In this document: positions 6,176 through 13,804 of the stretch, one piece after another
How positions within the stretch are numbered: the stretch's first letter is position 1
Layout: each line of letters opens with the position of its first letter
IMG/VR virus record: IMGVR_UViG_3300025102_000107
Location: 1-35,856 of that record
DNA length: 35,856 nt
DNA from: a virus
Reading direction: 5' to 3' (one strand)
Notes under the pieces: model-generated
Told to the model about the DNA's origin: nothing
Database searches by the model: none
Seen by the model: the letters and a program-made list of their open reading frames with translations, nothing else
Program-made: the position numbers and the translations under genes

Positions 6176-6946
6176 ATGGCACGTCCCAAGTCGGTTACGC
6201 AAATTAAAAATACGTTGCTTAGTCCATCTTTAACCTCTCACTTTGAGGTAGAGATACCTGTCCCAACTAATCTTAGATCGATATTGGGATCTAATCAGGA
6301 GCAACTAAATTTACAATGTTCAGAAGCAAGTCTTCCTGGTTCTTCTCTTGCAACCAGTGAGATCAATAATAGTTTTCATGGTGTTACTGAAAGACATGCA
6401 TACAGAAGAATATATGATGATAGAATTGATTTAACTTTTTATGTAGATGCTGATAACTATACTCCTATCAGATTCTTTGAGAATTGGATATCATATATTG
6501 TAGGTGAAACTGATAGAGATGATATGATGAATACGAATTACTATTATAGAAGTCAATATCCCGATGAGTATTGTGCTAATCAAGGATTGAAAGTTAGAAA
6601 GTTTGAAAGAGATTATGGTAGATCTATAGAGTATGAATTTGTTAGAGCATATCCTTTAGCAATAACATCAATGCCTGTTACCTATGAAGGATCTAGTTTA
6701 TTAACATGCAATGTATCCATGACATATATTAGGTATATTGCAAGACCCATTCACAGTTCTCCTATTACTGTACCAACACCAGGTCAACAAGCAGGGTTTA
6801 ATGTTTCAGGAATACTTGGTAATGCAGCAGCTAGTTTAGTTGATAGTGTTGTTGATAGATCAATTGGTAGTGATACTCTTGGTAATATTGCAGGGGCAGT
6901 AGCAGGACAATTTGTATCGAATACATTTGCTAACGAAGGTCTATAA
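6176..6946 (+). CDS. tail-tube-fold protein (gp19/gp54-like)
   Basis: A 256-residue protein with the tail-tube fold signature LNLQCSEASLPGSSLATSEI followed by FHGVTERHAYRRIYDDRIDL and TFYVDADNYTPIRFFENWI, as in myovirus tube proteins. The C-terminal 60 residues (PITVPTPGQQAGFNVSGI then small-residue helices) are an extension not expected of a plain tube subunit. The major tube gene of T4-like phages lies beside the sheath gene, which is not here; this copy sits beside gp48, gp4 and gp26, so a tube initiator (gp54-like) or hub-proximal ring role is the likelier reading. Only 32 bases separate its ATG from the gp4 start; I see no convincing Shine-Dalgarno and only a poor late -10 (TATATAAG, 6150-6157). 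Confidence 0.7.
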   Translation: MARPKSVTQIKNTLLSPSLTSHFEVEIPVPTNLRSILGSNQEQLNLQCSEASLPGSSLATSEINNSFHGVTERHAYRRIYDDRIDLTFYVDADNYTPIRFFENWISYIVGETDRDDMMNTNYYYRSQYPDEYCANQGLKVRKFERDYGRSIEYEFVRAYPLAITSMPVTYEGSSLLTCNVSMTYIRYIARPIHSSPITVPTPGQQAGFNVSGILGNAAASLVDSVVDRSIGSDTLGNIAGAVAGQFVSNTFANEGL

Positions 6947-6949
6947 ATA
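6942..6949 (+). promoter_or_regulatory. T4-type late promoter for gp26 and downstream tail genes
   Basis: A perfect TATAAATA overlapping the TAA stop of the tail-tube gene (6944-6946). The expected start near 6956 leaves a short leader with AGGA at 6969-6972 and the gp26 ATG at 6977. It should drive the rightward hub and tape-measure genes. Confidence 0.75.
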
Positions 6950-6976
6950 AAGTACATTGAATTGTATTAGGATATT

Positions 6977-7696
6977 ATGCCTTTACCAAAAATTGCGACT
7001 CCGACGTATGAGTTGGAGTTACCTTCGTCAGGTGAGACTATTAGTTATAGACCTTTCCTTGTAAAAGAAGAAAAGGTTTTAGTGATTGCCTTAGAAAGTG
7101 AAGATAATAAACAGATCACAAATGCTATTAAGGCAGTATTGAAGAGTTGTGTTCTGTCAAAGGGGATTAAAGTAGAGAAACTTCCTACTTTTGATATTGA
7201 ATTTCTATTCCTCAACATCAGAGGTAAATCTGTTGGAGAAGAATTAGAAGTTAATGTTATCTGTCCTGATGATGAGAAAACTCAAGTTCCTGTTTTAATT
7301 GACTTGGATGATATTCAAGTTCAGAAGTATGATGATCATGAGAACCAGATTAAAATTGATGATAGTATTATGATGGAGATGACTTATCCTTCTCTGGATC
7401 AGTTCATTAAAAATAATTTTGACTTTGATGAAAAGAATGCAATGACACAATCATTTGAATTGATTGCTAGTTGTATTGATAAAATTTACACAGAAGATGA
7501 GGTCTGGGCATCTGCTGATTGTACTAAGAAAGAAATGAATGAGTTTCTTGAATCGATGAACTCAACTCAGTTTAAAGCAATTGAGAAGTTCTTTGAGACT
7601 ATGCCTAAACTATCTCATACTATTGAAGTAACTAATCCCAAGACTAAGAAAAAAAGTGAAGTAGTACTTGAGGGATTAGCGTCTTTTTTCGGGTAG
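6977..7696 (+). CDS. 26: gp26, baseplate hub assembly protein / tail chaperone
   Basis: A 239-residue acidic protein of the T4 gp26 baseplate family: MPLPKIATPTYELELPSSG, then ISYRPFLVKEEKVLVIALES, IEFLFLNIRGKSVGEELE and a C-terminal helical part. It is not a virion building block in classical accounts but is needed to assemble the hub. The gene has a perfect late promoter and an AGGA ribosome site. Its last sense codons are TCT TTT TTC GGG before TAG, containing the heptamer T-TTT-TTC in the zero frame. A -1 slip there enters the gp51 frame with no stop, giving a predicted 300-residue gp26-gp51 fusion. This matches the G/GT logic of tail-assembly chaperones that precede the tape-measure gene in other tailed phages. 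Confidence 0.88.
   Translation: MPLPKIATPTYELELPSSGETISYRPFLVKEEKVLVIALESEDNKQITNAIKAVLKSCVLSKGIKVEKLPTFDIEFLFLNIRGKSVGEELEVNVICPDDEKTQVPVLIDLDDIQVQKYDDHENQIKIDDSIMMEMTYPSLDQFIKNNFDFDEKNAMTQSFELIASCIDKIYTEDEVWASADCTKKEMNEFLESMNSTQFKAIEKFFETMPKLSHTIEVTNPKTKKKSEVVLEGLASFFG
7684..7690 (+). other. -1 ribosomal frameshift site (TTTTTTC) joining gp26 to gp51
   Basis: In the gp26 frame the bases read T-TTT-TTC, the X-XXY-YYZ form in which P- and A-site tRNA-Phe can both re-pair one base back. The zero-frame stop follows after one codon (GGG TAG). The -1 frame continues CGG GTA GCA ATG and stays open to the stop at 7876-7878. A 7-bp hairpin (7713-7719 with 7725-7731, one G-U) lies 22 bases downstream, further than usual for a stimulator. 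Confidence 0.75.
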
Positions 7697-7698
7697 CA

Positions 7699-7878
7699 AT
7701 GCTGCATATGACTCTGGAGAATTACTTCAGACTTAATTTTGCTTTGATGCAGTACCATAAATATAGCTTGACAGAGATTGAGAATATGATGCCTTGGGAA
7801 CGAGACATCTATGTGGGTCTTCTCCAACAACATCTTGAGGAAGAAGAACTAAAACAAAAGCAAAAACAAAATGCCTAA
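7699..7878 (+). CDS. 51: gp51, baseplate hub assembly protein (short; likely also made as gp26-51 fusion)
   Basis: A 59-residue frame, or 56 from the second ATG at 7708. It reads MTLENYFRLNFALMQYHKY then SLTEIENMMPWERDIYVGLL and ends in a Glu/Lys/Gln-rich tail. The SLTEIE..PWERDIYV segment is the conserved heart of short cyanophage gp51 proteins and resembles the T domain of other phages' tail chaperones. No good Shine-Dalgarno precedes either ATG (only GGG at 7691-7693). The zero-frame gp26 stop is 2 bases before ATG 7699, and the frame is reached without a stop by a -1 shift at TTTTTTC (7684-7690). Production as a C-terminal extension of gp26 is therefore likely. It overlaps the next gene's start by eight bases. 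Independent translation by coupling remains possible. Confidence 0.75.
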   Translation: MLHMTLENYFRLNFALMQYHKYSLTEIENMMPWERDIYVGLLQQHLEEEELKQKQKQNA

Positions 7879-10147
7879 AGGAAAACCACACATGTATGCA
7901 GGAGGAGGCTTAATAAAGTCTCTGAGGAGTGCTCATGACCCTCATTTTAAATTGGAGGGTAGAGTTGGTGGGCTTGAAAAAGGATTAGGTATTGAAACTG
8001 CTCAGTTACATAAGACATTAAGTAAGTCCTTTGCAATGCAGAGGAAGACATTAGTAAGAGTACTTGGTCTTGAGAAAAGAGTTGCTGAGTTAGAAGCACA
8101 GAAGGTAGTATTGCAGGATGTAGTAGAAGATGTAATAGATGACGGAATAGATATAGATGATGAAGTACCTATACCTCAAGAAGTAGAAGGAGAACGACCA
8201 GCAGAAGGAGAAGTAGGTGGTGATGATAAACCATCTAGTGGAGTAAGTACTTTAATTGATCCACCAAAAAGAATTAAGGTAAAAAGAAAAAAAATAAAGG
8301 CAGCAGATATAAAGAAAGGAACTGCATTGGATGATGACTTTACTTCAAGAGTAATGGGTACTGATGGTGAAGGTGGATATTTAAGTAAGGAAGATAGAAT
8401 AGCAAGATTTAAAGGCGAGACTCCATCAGTAGATAAACTTAAACCAGTTGAAGAAGAAGGGAATGCTCAAAACTCTAATCCATTTGCAGGAGTTGGTAGC
8501 ACTTTAACAGTCATTGCAGATACTGTAGACTCGATATATAAAACTCTACAAGATCAGTTTAAGTTGCAGGAGGATGCACAGGATGATGCTAGAGTAAAGG
8601 GAGAAGAGAAAGATGTAAAAGCAGCAGAAAAGGATTTAGAAAAGAAAGGTGGTCTTGGTCTTGGTAAAGGTATAAAAGATACTGCAGCAAAAGTCTTTAA
8701 ACCTTTTATGAGTATTTGGGATAGGTTTGTGCAGTTCTTTGTTGCGATTGTAGCAGGTAAAACTATAATGAAAGCATTGGATTGGTTTGGTAATCCAGAG
8801 AATGCTTCTAAGGTTTCATCTATATTCAGATTCATAAAGGACTGGTGGCCTGTATTACTTGGTAGTCTTATGTGGTTCTTGCCAGGATTGTTAGGTCCAG
8901 CAGGAATGGTAGCAGGTACTATTGCACTATTGATGTGGGGTGTTCCTAAGATACTTGATGCAGTTAAATTTGTCACGGCATTGCCAGGTCAGATTATGAA
9001 CTGGATAACTGGGAATGGAAATAAAGAACTTGATAAGGTAGAAGATGAAGCGGTTAATGATATAACGAAAGATGTTGGAGATAAACCCACTGCAGACCCA
9101 CCTCCTGTAGATGCGAAGGAGATTGTACCAAATCCAACAGAAGCTAAAGGATTTAATAAAGGTGGTGAAGTTCCAGGTGCAGGAGATAAGGATACTGTTC
9201 CTGCTATGCTAACTCCTGGTGAGTTTGTGATGAGTAAGGGAGCAGTCGAACAGTATGGTATTGATACAATGGAAGGTATGAATGCTGCTGCTGGTGGAAC
9301 AAACATACCAACGATGCAGACGGGTGGTGGTAAAGGAAAGAACTTAGGTATTCCACGTTTTGGTGGTGGTGGAATGTCTAAGAAACAACAGATAATGCGA
9401 CAAACTGATAGTGATGGTACGTTTGGTGAGTCTGGTTCTAGTATATCTACATCCCAAGCAACACCAGAACAAAGAAAACAACAATATGCAGATATGGGAA
9501 TGCCATCTATGGAGTTGTGGGATGGTTCAGTTGTTCCAGATATTGGTAAGATAGGTGCAGAAAAAATTCCTGCTGCACTTGAACAGACAAGACAAAATAT
9601 GGTTGAGACTGGAGCATCACCTGAAAGAATTGCTAAATTGGATGAACTTATAGCTTCTCCTGATGTTCAACCTGCTGCTCTACAAAATAGTCTCAATAGA
9701 CTTGTTCCAGGTTCAACTGAACAGGTACTAGGTGATATGGGTGATAGTATAACGGCAAGTGCTAAAATGAATGGTGGTGGTTTAGTTCAACACTTTAACA
9801 ATGGTGGTTTAGTTCAACACTTTAACAATGGTGGTTTAGTTAAGAATATATTTGATGGTGCTAATACTATGTTCAACATGCTACCACAAGTTCAGGCAGC
9901 GAAGTTCGTAGGTGGTAAAGCACAGGGTATGTTTAATAGAGGTAAGGAGTTTATTGGTAAACCATTTGATAAGTCTGTAAATATTCCTCCTCCTACATCT
10001 AATGATCAGAAGGTAACTATTATTCAGCAGACTAATACATCTTCTAAAGAACCATCGGAGTTGGGTGGATCATCTATCCCTGCTTTCCCTGTTGTTTATC
10101 CTGCAATGAAGAAGAATAAGCAGAAACTATTGGGGATTAGTGTATAA
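7871..10147 (+). CDS. tape-measure-like tail protein 1
   Basis: A 758-residue protein directly after the gp26/gp51 chaperone pair, the usual place of the tape measure. An N-terminal basic, helical region (residues about 40-80, RKTLVRVLGLEKRVAELEAQ, coiled-coil-like) is followed by a long acidic linker with a Lys-rich patch (PPKRIKVKRKKIKAAD). A helical segment runs near 210-265 and hydrophobic helices near 285-375 (MWFLPGLLGPAGMVAGTIAL). Then comes FNKGGEVPGAGDKDTVPAM with LTPGEFVMSKGAVEQYG, a motif seen in the C-terminal part of many tape-measure proteins. A perfect 9-residue tandem repeat (HFNNGGLVQ) follows at about 636-657. It probably sets or spans tail length and occupies the tube lumen. 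No peptidoglycan hydrolase motif is visible. It is translationally linked (TAATG) to a second such protein. Confidence 0.65.
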   Translation: MPKGKPHMYAGGGLIKSLRSAHDPHFKLEGRVGGLEKGLGIETAQLHKTLSKSFAMQRKTLVRVLGLEKRVAELEAQKVVLQDVVEDVIDDGIDIDDEVPIPQEVEGERPAEGEVGGDDKPSSGVSTLIDPPKRIKVKRKKIKAADIKKGTALDDDFTSRVMGTDGEGGYLSKEDRIARFKGETPSVDKLKPVEEEGNAQNSNPFAGVGSTLTVIADTVDSIYKTLQDQFKLQEDAQDDARVKGEEKDVKAAEKDLEKKGGLGLGKGIKDTAAKVFKPFMSIWDRFVQFFVAIVAGKTIMKALDWFGNPENASKVSSIFRFIKDWWPVLLGSLMWFLPGLLGPAGMVAGTIALLMWGVPKILDAVKFVTALPGQIMNWITGNGNKELDKVEDEAVNDITKDVGDKPTADPPPVDAKEIVPNPTEAKGFNKGGEVPGAGDKDTVPAMLTPGEFVMSKGAVEQYGIDTMEGMNAAAGGTNIPTMQTGGGKGKNLGIPRFGGGGMSKKQQIMRQTDSDGTFGESGSSISTSQATPEQRKQQYADMGMPSMELWDGSVVPDIGKIGAEKIPAALEQTRQNMVETGASPERIAKLDELIASPDVQPAALQNSLNRLVPGSTEQVLGDMGDSITASAKMNGGGLVQHFNNGGLVQHFNNGGLVKNIFDGANTMFNMLPQVQAAKFVGGKAQGMFNRGKEFIGKPFDKSVNIPPPTSNDQKVTIIQQTNTSSKEPSELGGSSIPAFPVVYPAMKKNKQKLLGISV
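9776..9841 (+). repeat. 27-bp perfect tandem repeat, about 2.4 copies
   Basis: Unit GGTGGTTTAGTTCAACACTT plus TAACAAT at 9776-9802 and 9803-9829, with a partial third at 9830-9841. It is in frame and encodes a repeated NGGLVQHFN in the tape-measure-like protein. The identity at the DNA level suggests a recent slippage duplication. Confidence 0.9.
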
Positions 10148-12126
10148 TGTTGGGATCACTAGGAAAAACTTTACTTAAAGGAACGGCAAAGAAGATTGCT
10201 ACTGATAAGTTATTGAATAGGAAGAAGAAAAAACCTGTTACCAAAAGACCAACACTAGATCAACTCATTGCTGATGTTAGAGGTAGTGGACCAGATCAAA
10301 CAAAAGGTGGAGCACTTGCTGTCCGTCCTACTACATCTTTAGTTCCTACTGCTCCTTCTATGGCAATTAGTGGTGGAGGTGCTGGTGTCGAAGATACTCT
10401 TACCCGAATTAAAGTAAAAGTTATTTCTATAGATCAGGTATTGAAGGGAACTCTTGCAGCAGAGAAGGCAAGAAAGAAAGATGCAGAGACAGCACAAGAA
10501 GCAGCAGAACAAGCAGCAGCAGAAAAGAAATTAGAGGCAAAACCAAAAAAGAAAAAGAAGAAGATGGGTATGAAAGCACCCAAACAAGTCTTAAGTCTTT
10601 GGGGGAGATTGAAAAAATTCTTTACTAGTATAGTATTTGGTTATGTTGCAATTAAACTACTTCCTTTACTACCAAAGTTAGTACCTATTGCTGAAGGTCT
10701 TTTTAAAGCAGTTGATGGTATTATATCAGTTGTTGGATTTTTATTTAATATAGTATCTACTATCGTTGACTGGGGTTATAAACTTTATGATTTAGCACTT
10801 GGTTTCATCGGCAATGTTGTTGGTGAAGAGAATATGAAACATGTTGAGTCCTTAATGGAGGGTCTCAATACCTTAATCAATGGCTTCCTTATGTGGAAGA
10901 TATTTGGTAAGAAAATATTTGATTCAGTTCTGGCCAGTGTAAAGAGAGCATTCCGAATAGGAAGAGTAATTGTAAAGAGAGTAGTGAAGTTTGCTAAGAA
11001 TTTAGTAAAGGGAATAGGAAAGGGATTAAATGTTGCAAAGAATGTAGGTGGTAAAGTACTTAATGTAGGAAAGAGTCTTCTTAGTAAGGGTGCAAATATT
11101 ATTAGTAAGGGTGCTGGTGTAGCAAAAGAAGTAGCGAAGAAAGGAGCAGCAAAGGTTGGTGGATGGGCAGTAAAAATATTTGGTAAGGCAGCAAAGGTTG
11201 TAGCACCTGCAATGAAAGCAGCGATGCCAGCAGTGAAAGGATTTGCTAAGAGGATACCAATCTTAGGACCATTGATTGTTGGTGTAGTCTCCATGATGAC
11301 TGGAGATCCACCAGGACAAGCAATGTTTAAGGCACTTGGTGCAGCAGTTGGTGGAGCACTAGGAACATTCATACCTGTTCCTGTTCTTGGTACGTTGATC
11401 GGTGAAACGATTGGTGTGTATGGTGGCGATTTGATGTATAGTCTGCTGTTTGGTGGTGGAGCAAAGGCAGTAGGAGAGAAAATTAAATCAGATTTTAAAC
11501 AGGTTCTTGATGGAGGAAAGCAAATACTTGATTGGATTAAGACTGGATTTGGTAGATTTATGGAAGGGTTACCAAAGAATCCATTTAAATTGGGTGGTTT
11601 TATATTGAATCCTTTTAATATTGGTGACAAAGTTAATTTATTGCGTAGGGCATTATTCTCTAGAGAACCAATGAATCCTGAGAAGGATGATAAGGATGAT
11701 AAGGATACTTTGAAAGGAGAAGTAGATGGTAAGGAACCACCAAAACCAAAAACAGATAGAGGTGAAAAGGTTCAAACTACTTCTAGTATGAATTTTAGTT
11801 CACGTGGAGAGACAGTTTATAAAATAAACGATCAAGTGGTTTCTAGTAAAGAATACGATGAGTATAGAGCTTTATCTATAAGGGAAAGAATGAATTATGT
11901 TACAAAGGCAAAAGCTGATGCTAACAATATTCTTGCTACAAATAATAATATAAGAGATGGTATCAGTAAGAGTGCATCTTATGAGGAGGGTGCTGATACT
12001 GTTGTTATTGTTCAACAGAAAACTGAGACACCACCTTTACCTCAGACTAGAAGAGATGAATTAGTTCTCTCTGGTGGTGGTGGAAGCACTGAGGATCCTT
12101 ATGAGACCCTTGATGCAAATGGTTAA
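10147..12126 (+). CDS. tape-measure-like tail protein 2
   Basis: A 659-residue very basic protein starting at a TAATG overlap with the previous gene. The N-terminus is Lys-rich (TDKLLNRKKKKPVTKRPTL), then an Ala/Glu/Lys helix (residues about 100-145) ending in a poly-Lys patch. Long hydrophobic helices follow (about 155-235: VFGYVAIKLLPLLPKLVPIA). A repeated amphipathic GKGxNVAKNVGGKVLNVGKSL region spans about 290-370, and a Gly-rich hydrophobic hairpin about 375-440 (ALGAAVGGALGTFIPVPVLG). The C-terminus is polar and low-complexity. This is the composition expected of a lumenal tape measure or membrane-penetrating tail protein. The two adjacent proteins share the plan Lys patch, hydrophobic bundle, disordered tail, suggesting an old duplication or split roles; one could be the gp29 equivalent. 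Assignment is by position and composition, not a named motif. Confidence 0.55.
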   Translation: MLGSLGKTLLKGTAKKIATDKLLNRKKKKPVTKRPTLDQLIADVRGSGPDQTKGGALAVRPTTSLVPTAPSMAISGGGAGVEDTLTRIKVKVISIDQVLKGTLAAEKARKKDAETAQEAAEQAAAEKKLEAKPKKKKKKMGMKAPKQVLSLWGRLKKFFTSIVFGYVAIKLLPLLPKLVPIAEGLFKAVDGIISVVGFLFNIVSTIVDWGYKLYDLALGFIGNVVGEENMKHVESLMEGLNTLINGFLMWKIFGKKIFDSVLASVKRAFRIGRVIVKRVVKFAKNLVKGIGKGLNVAKNVGGKVLNVGKSLLSKGANIISKGAGVAKEVAKKGAAKVGGWAVKIFGKAAKVVAPAMKAAMPAVKGFAKRIPILGPLIVGVVSMMTGDPPGQAMFKALGAAVGGALGTFIPVPVLGTLIGETIGVYGGDLMYSLLFGGGAKAVGEKIKSDFKQVLDGGKQILDWIKTGFGRFMEGLPKNPFKLGGFILNPFNIGDKVNLLRRALFSREPMNPEKDDKDDKDTLKGEVDGKEPPKPKTDRGEKVQTTSSMNFSSRGETVYKINDQVVSSKEYDEYRALSIRERMNYVTKAKADANNILATNNNIRDGISKSASYEEGADTVVIVQQKTETPPLPQTRRDELVLSGGGGSTEDPYETLDANG

Positions 12127-12150
12127 ATATAAGTACGGTGTAATAACAAA

Positions 12151-13521
12151 ATGAGCGACAAGATACTTACTGCAAGTGCAGAAGCAGCTACAATTAAATC
12201 CGTTAAAATCTTTTCAAATATTGGCGGAAGTAAGTCAGTAGATATTTCTGCTGGTATTACTTTGCTAATGTACTTTGAGAGTATATTGCAGGATACTCTT
12301 AGAGCGACTATACGGTTTGTTGATTCAGGAGATTCTGCTAAGAGTGATGATGGTGGTAATAAAACAGTAAGAGAAGGTTTGCCTCTCGTAGGACAGGAAA
12401 GAGTTGAGATAGAATTTGAAGATAATAATGAAGTTGCTATAGGTGATTCTCCTAAACTTACTTTGTATGTTAATAAGATAACTCCAATAGACAGTGATAC
12501 AAAGACCGAATTGATTCAGTTAGAGTTGGTATCAAAAGAGTTTATATTCAATGAAAAGATAAGAGTTAATACTAGGTTTGATGGTGTTGTATCAGAGCAT
12601 ATAAAATCTATACTTACTGATCAAAATTATCTTAGAAGTGAAAAGGACTTGGACATAGAGGATACTGAGAATGAATTTAATTTCAATGGTAACAATAAAA
12701 AACCATTCTATATGTTGAATGCATTATCTAAGAAGTCTGTACCAGTAGGAAAAGGTGGTACGGCAGCAGGATTCTTTTTTTATGAAACTTCTAATGGATT
12801 TAATTTTAAATCATTAGATGCTTTATTAGATCCTTCTAAGAATCCAAAAAAGAAATCTATCATTTATAATGAGACACCTGAATCCAAAGGTCAGAATCTT
12901 CCCCAAGGATATGATATAAAGGCATTGGAATATGAATTAGATAATCGTGTTGATGTTCAGGAGAAGTTGAGACTTGGTGCTTATAGTAGTAAGATGATTT
13001 TATTTGATCCTTTTAATTGTTATTATGAAGTTATTACTGATTCAGTAATAGAAAGTGGTGATGGAAAAGATACCGAACAATCTGCAGGTAAAGCATTGCC
13101 TGTGTTGAATTCAGAATTTGATACAATCAATGATGGTGAGAATAAAGAGTTTAGTCGTACTACATACTTCCTAGTTGATCATGGATCATTACCTTCTGGA
13201 GATACATCTCAGCAAATTGATGATGCAGAGAAGCAGAATTTTGAGTATTTTAAAATAGCAAATCAATCTATTAGACGTTATAATCAATTCTATGCATCAA
13301 AAGTCACGATTACCTTACCTGGAGACTTTTCATTACACGTAGGAGATGCTATATTTGTAGATGCACCTGGACTTACCGCAGAGAAAACTGGAGAAAACGA
13401 CCAGCAAGCTGGTGGGATATATATTATAGCGGATTTATGCCACTATATGACTCCAAAAAATACCTATACTAAATTAAATTTGGTTAGGGATTCCTTTGGT
13501 AGAAAAGGTACAGCAAGCTAA
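12151..13521 (+). CDS. 27: gp27-like baseplate hub protein
   Basis: A 456-residue protein upstream of gp5, as 27 pairs with 5 in the T4 hub. The N-terminal domain has FESILQDTLRATIRFVDSG, the feature of hub proteins whose first domain resembles a tube fold. The middle has MLNALSKKSVP and FFFYETSNGFNFKSLDALL, and the C-terminal part FSLHVGDAIFVDAPGL. These match the gp27/gpD-type hub family, which forms a trimeric ring connecting the sixfold tube to the threefold spike. It is slightly longer than T4 gp27. A weak late-like element (GTTAAATA, 12122-12129) lies just before it; expression from 6942 by read-through is likelier. Confidence 0.75.
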   Translation: MSDKILTASAEAATIKSVKIFSNIGGSKSVDISAGITLLMYFESILQDTLRATIRFVDSGDSAKSDDGGNKTVREGLPLVGQERVEIEFEDNNEVAIGDSPKLTLYVNKITPIDSDTKTELIQLELVSKEFIFNEKIRVNTRFDGVVSEHIKSILTDQNYLRSEKDLDIEDTENEFNFNGNNKKPFYMLNALSKKSVPVGKGGTAAGFFFYETSNGFNFKSLDALLDPSKNPKKKSIIYNETPESKGQNLPQGYDIKALEYELDNRVDVQEKLRLGAYSSKMILFDPFNCYYEVITDSVIESGDGKDTEQSAGKALPVLNSEFDTINDGENKEFSRTTYFLVDHGSLPSGDTSQQIDDAEKQNFEYFKIANQSIRRYNQFYASKVTITLPGDFSLHVGDAIFVDAPGLTAEKTGENDQQAGGIYIIADLCHYMTPKNTYTKLNLVRDSFGRKGTAS

Positions 13522-13537
13522 TCTTAGGAGAAAACCT

Positions 13538-13801
13538 ATGACTATTAAACACAACTTAGATCACGAAGTTTATCTTGATCCTAAAGATGGTAAAGAGCAT
13601 ACTAATCATGGTATGCATGAATATACAAAAGAAGATTTAGAAAATGTACATGCTGATTATGATGTGTATCATAAGGATGATAAAGTAGATGCGAACGAAG
13701 GTAAGATCAATGATTATCATACACGACATGAAGATAGTCATCTAGAAGTGTATTGTGACAATCATCCAGACGCAGACGAATGTAAGGTATACGACGATTA
13801 A
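13538..13801 (+). CDS. CP12-like protein, C-terminal GAPDH-binding motif
   Basis: An 87-residue acidic, His-rich protein (11 His). ATG 13538 is chosen for its ribosome site AGGAG at 13526-13530; an in-frame start at 13496 would overlap gp27. The C-terminus reads EVYCDNHPDADECKVYDD, matching the CP12 signature C-x(3)-P-x(3)-E-C-[RK]-x-Y-[ED]-[DN]. In cyanobacteria the C-terminal disulfide (here C73-C82) lets CP12 bind GAPDH and, with PRK, switch off the Calvin cycle in the dark. The preceding RHEDSHLEV also fits. The N-terminal Cys pair and AWD-type helix of canonical CP12 are absent; CP12 variants without the first pair are known. Phage CP12 genes redirect host carbon toward NADPH production. 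Its place between gp27 and gp5 is unusual and suggests late expression. It could alternatively be a structural protein that only resembles CP12 at its end. Confidence 0.7.
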   Translation: MTIKHNLDHEVYLDPKDGKEHTNHGMHEYTKEDLENVHADYDVYHKDDKVDANEGKINDYHTRHEDSHLEVYCDNHPDADECKVYDD

Positions 13802-13804
13802 CCT

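Noticed and set aside
5700-6182. Longer gp4 starting at GTG 6182
   Set aside because: The extra 13 residues would start upstream of the late promoter and overlap the divergent gene; ATG 6143 fits the family start.
7756-7763. CATAAATA within gp51 as a late promoter for the tape-measure gene
   Set aside because: It differs from the consensus at the relaxed base only, but is over 100 bases from the next start and encodes conserved gp51 residues; probably chance.
10785-11630. 281-residue open frame on the minus strand
   Set aside because: Lies wholly inside the second tape-measure-like gene; it is rich in Pro, Phe and Ser from antisense reading of Gly/Lys/Ala codons, with no ribosome site or recognisable domain.
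13496-13537. Upstream start for the CP12-like gene
   Set aside because: It overlaps gp27 and lacks a ribosome site, whereas ATG 13538 has AGGAG at ideal spacing.
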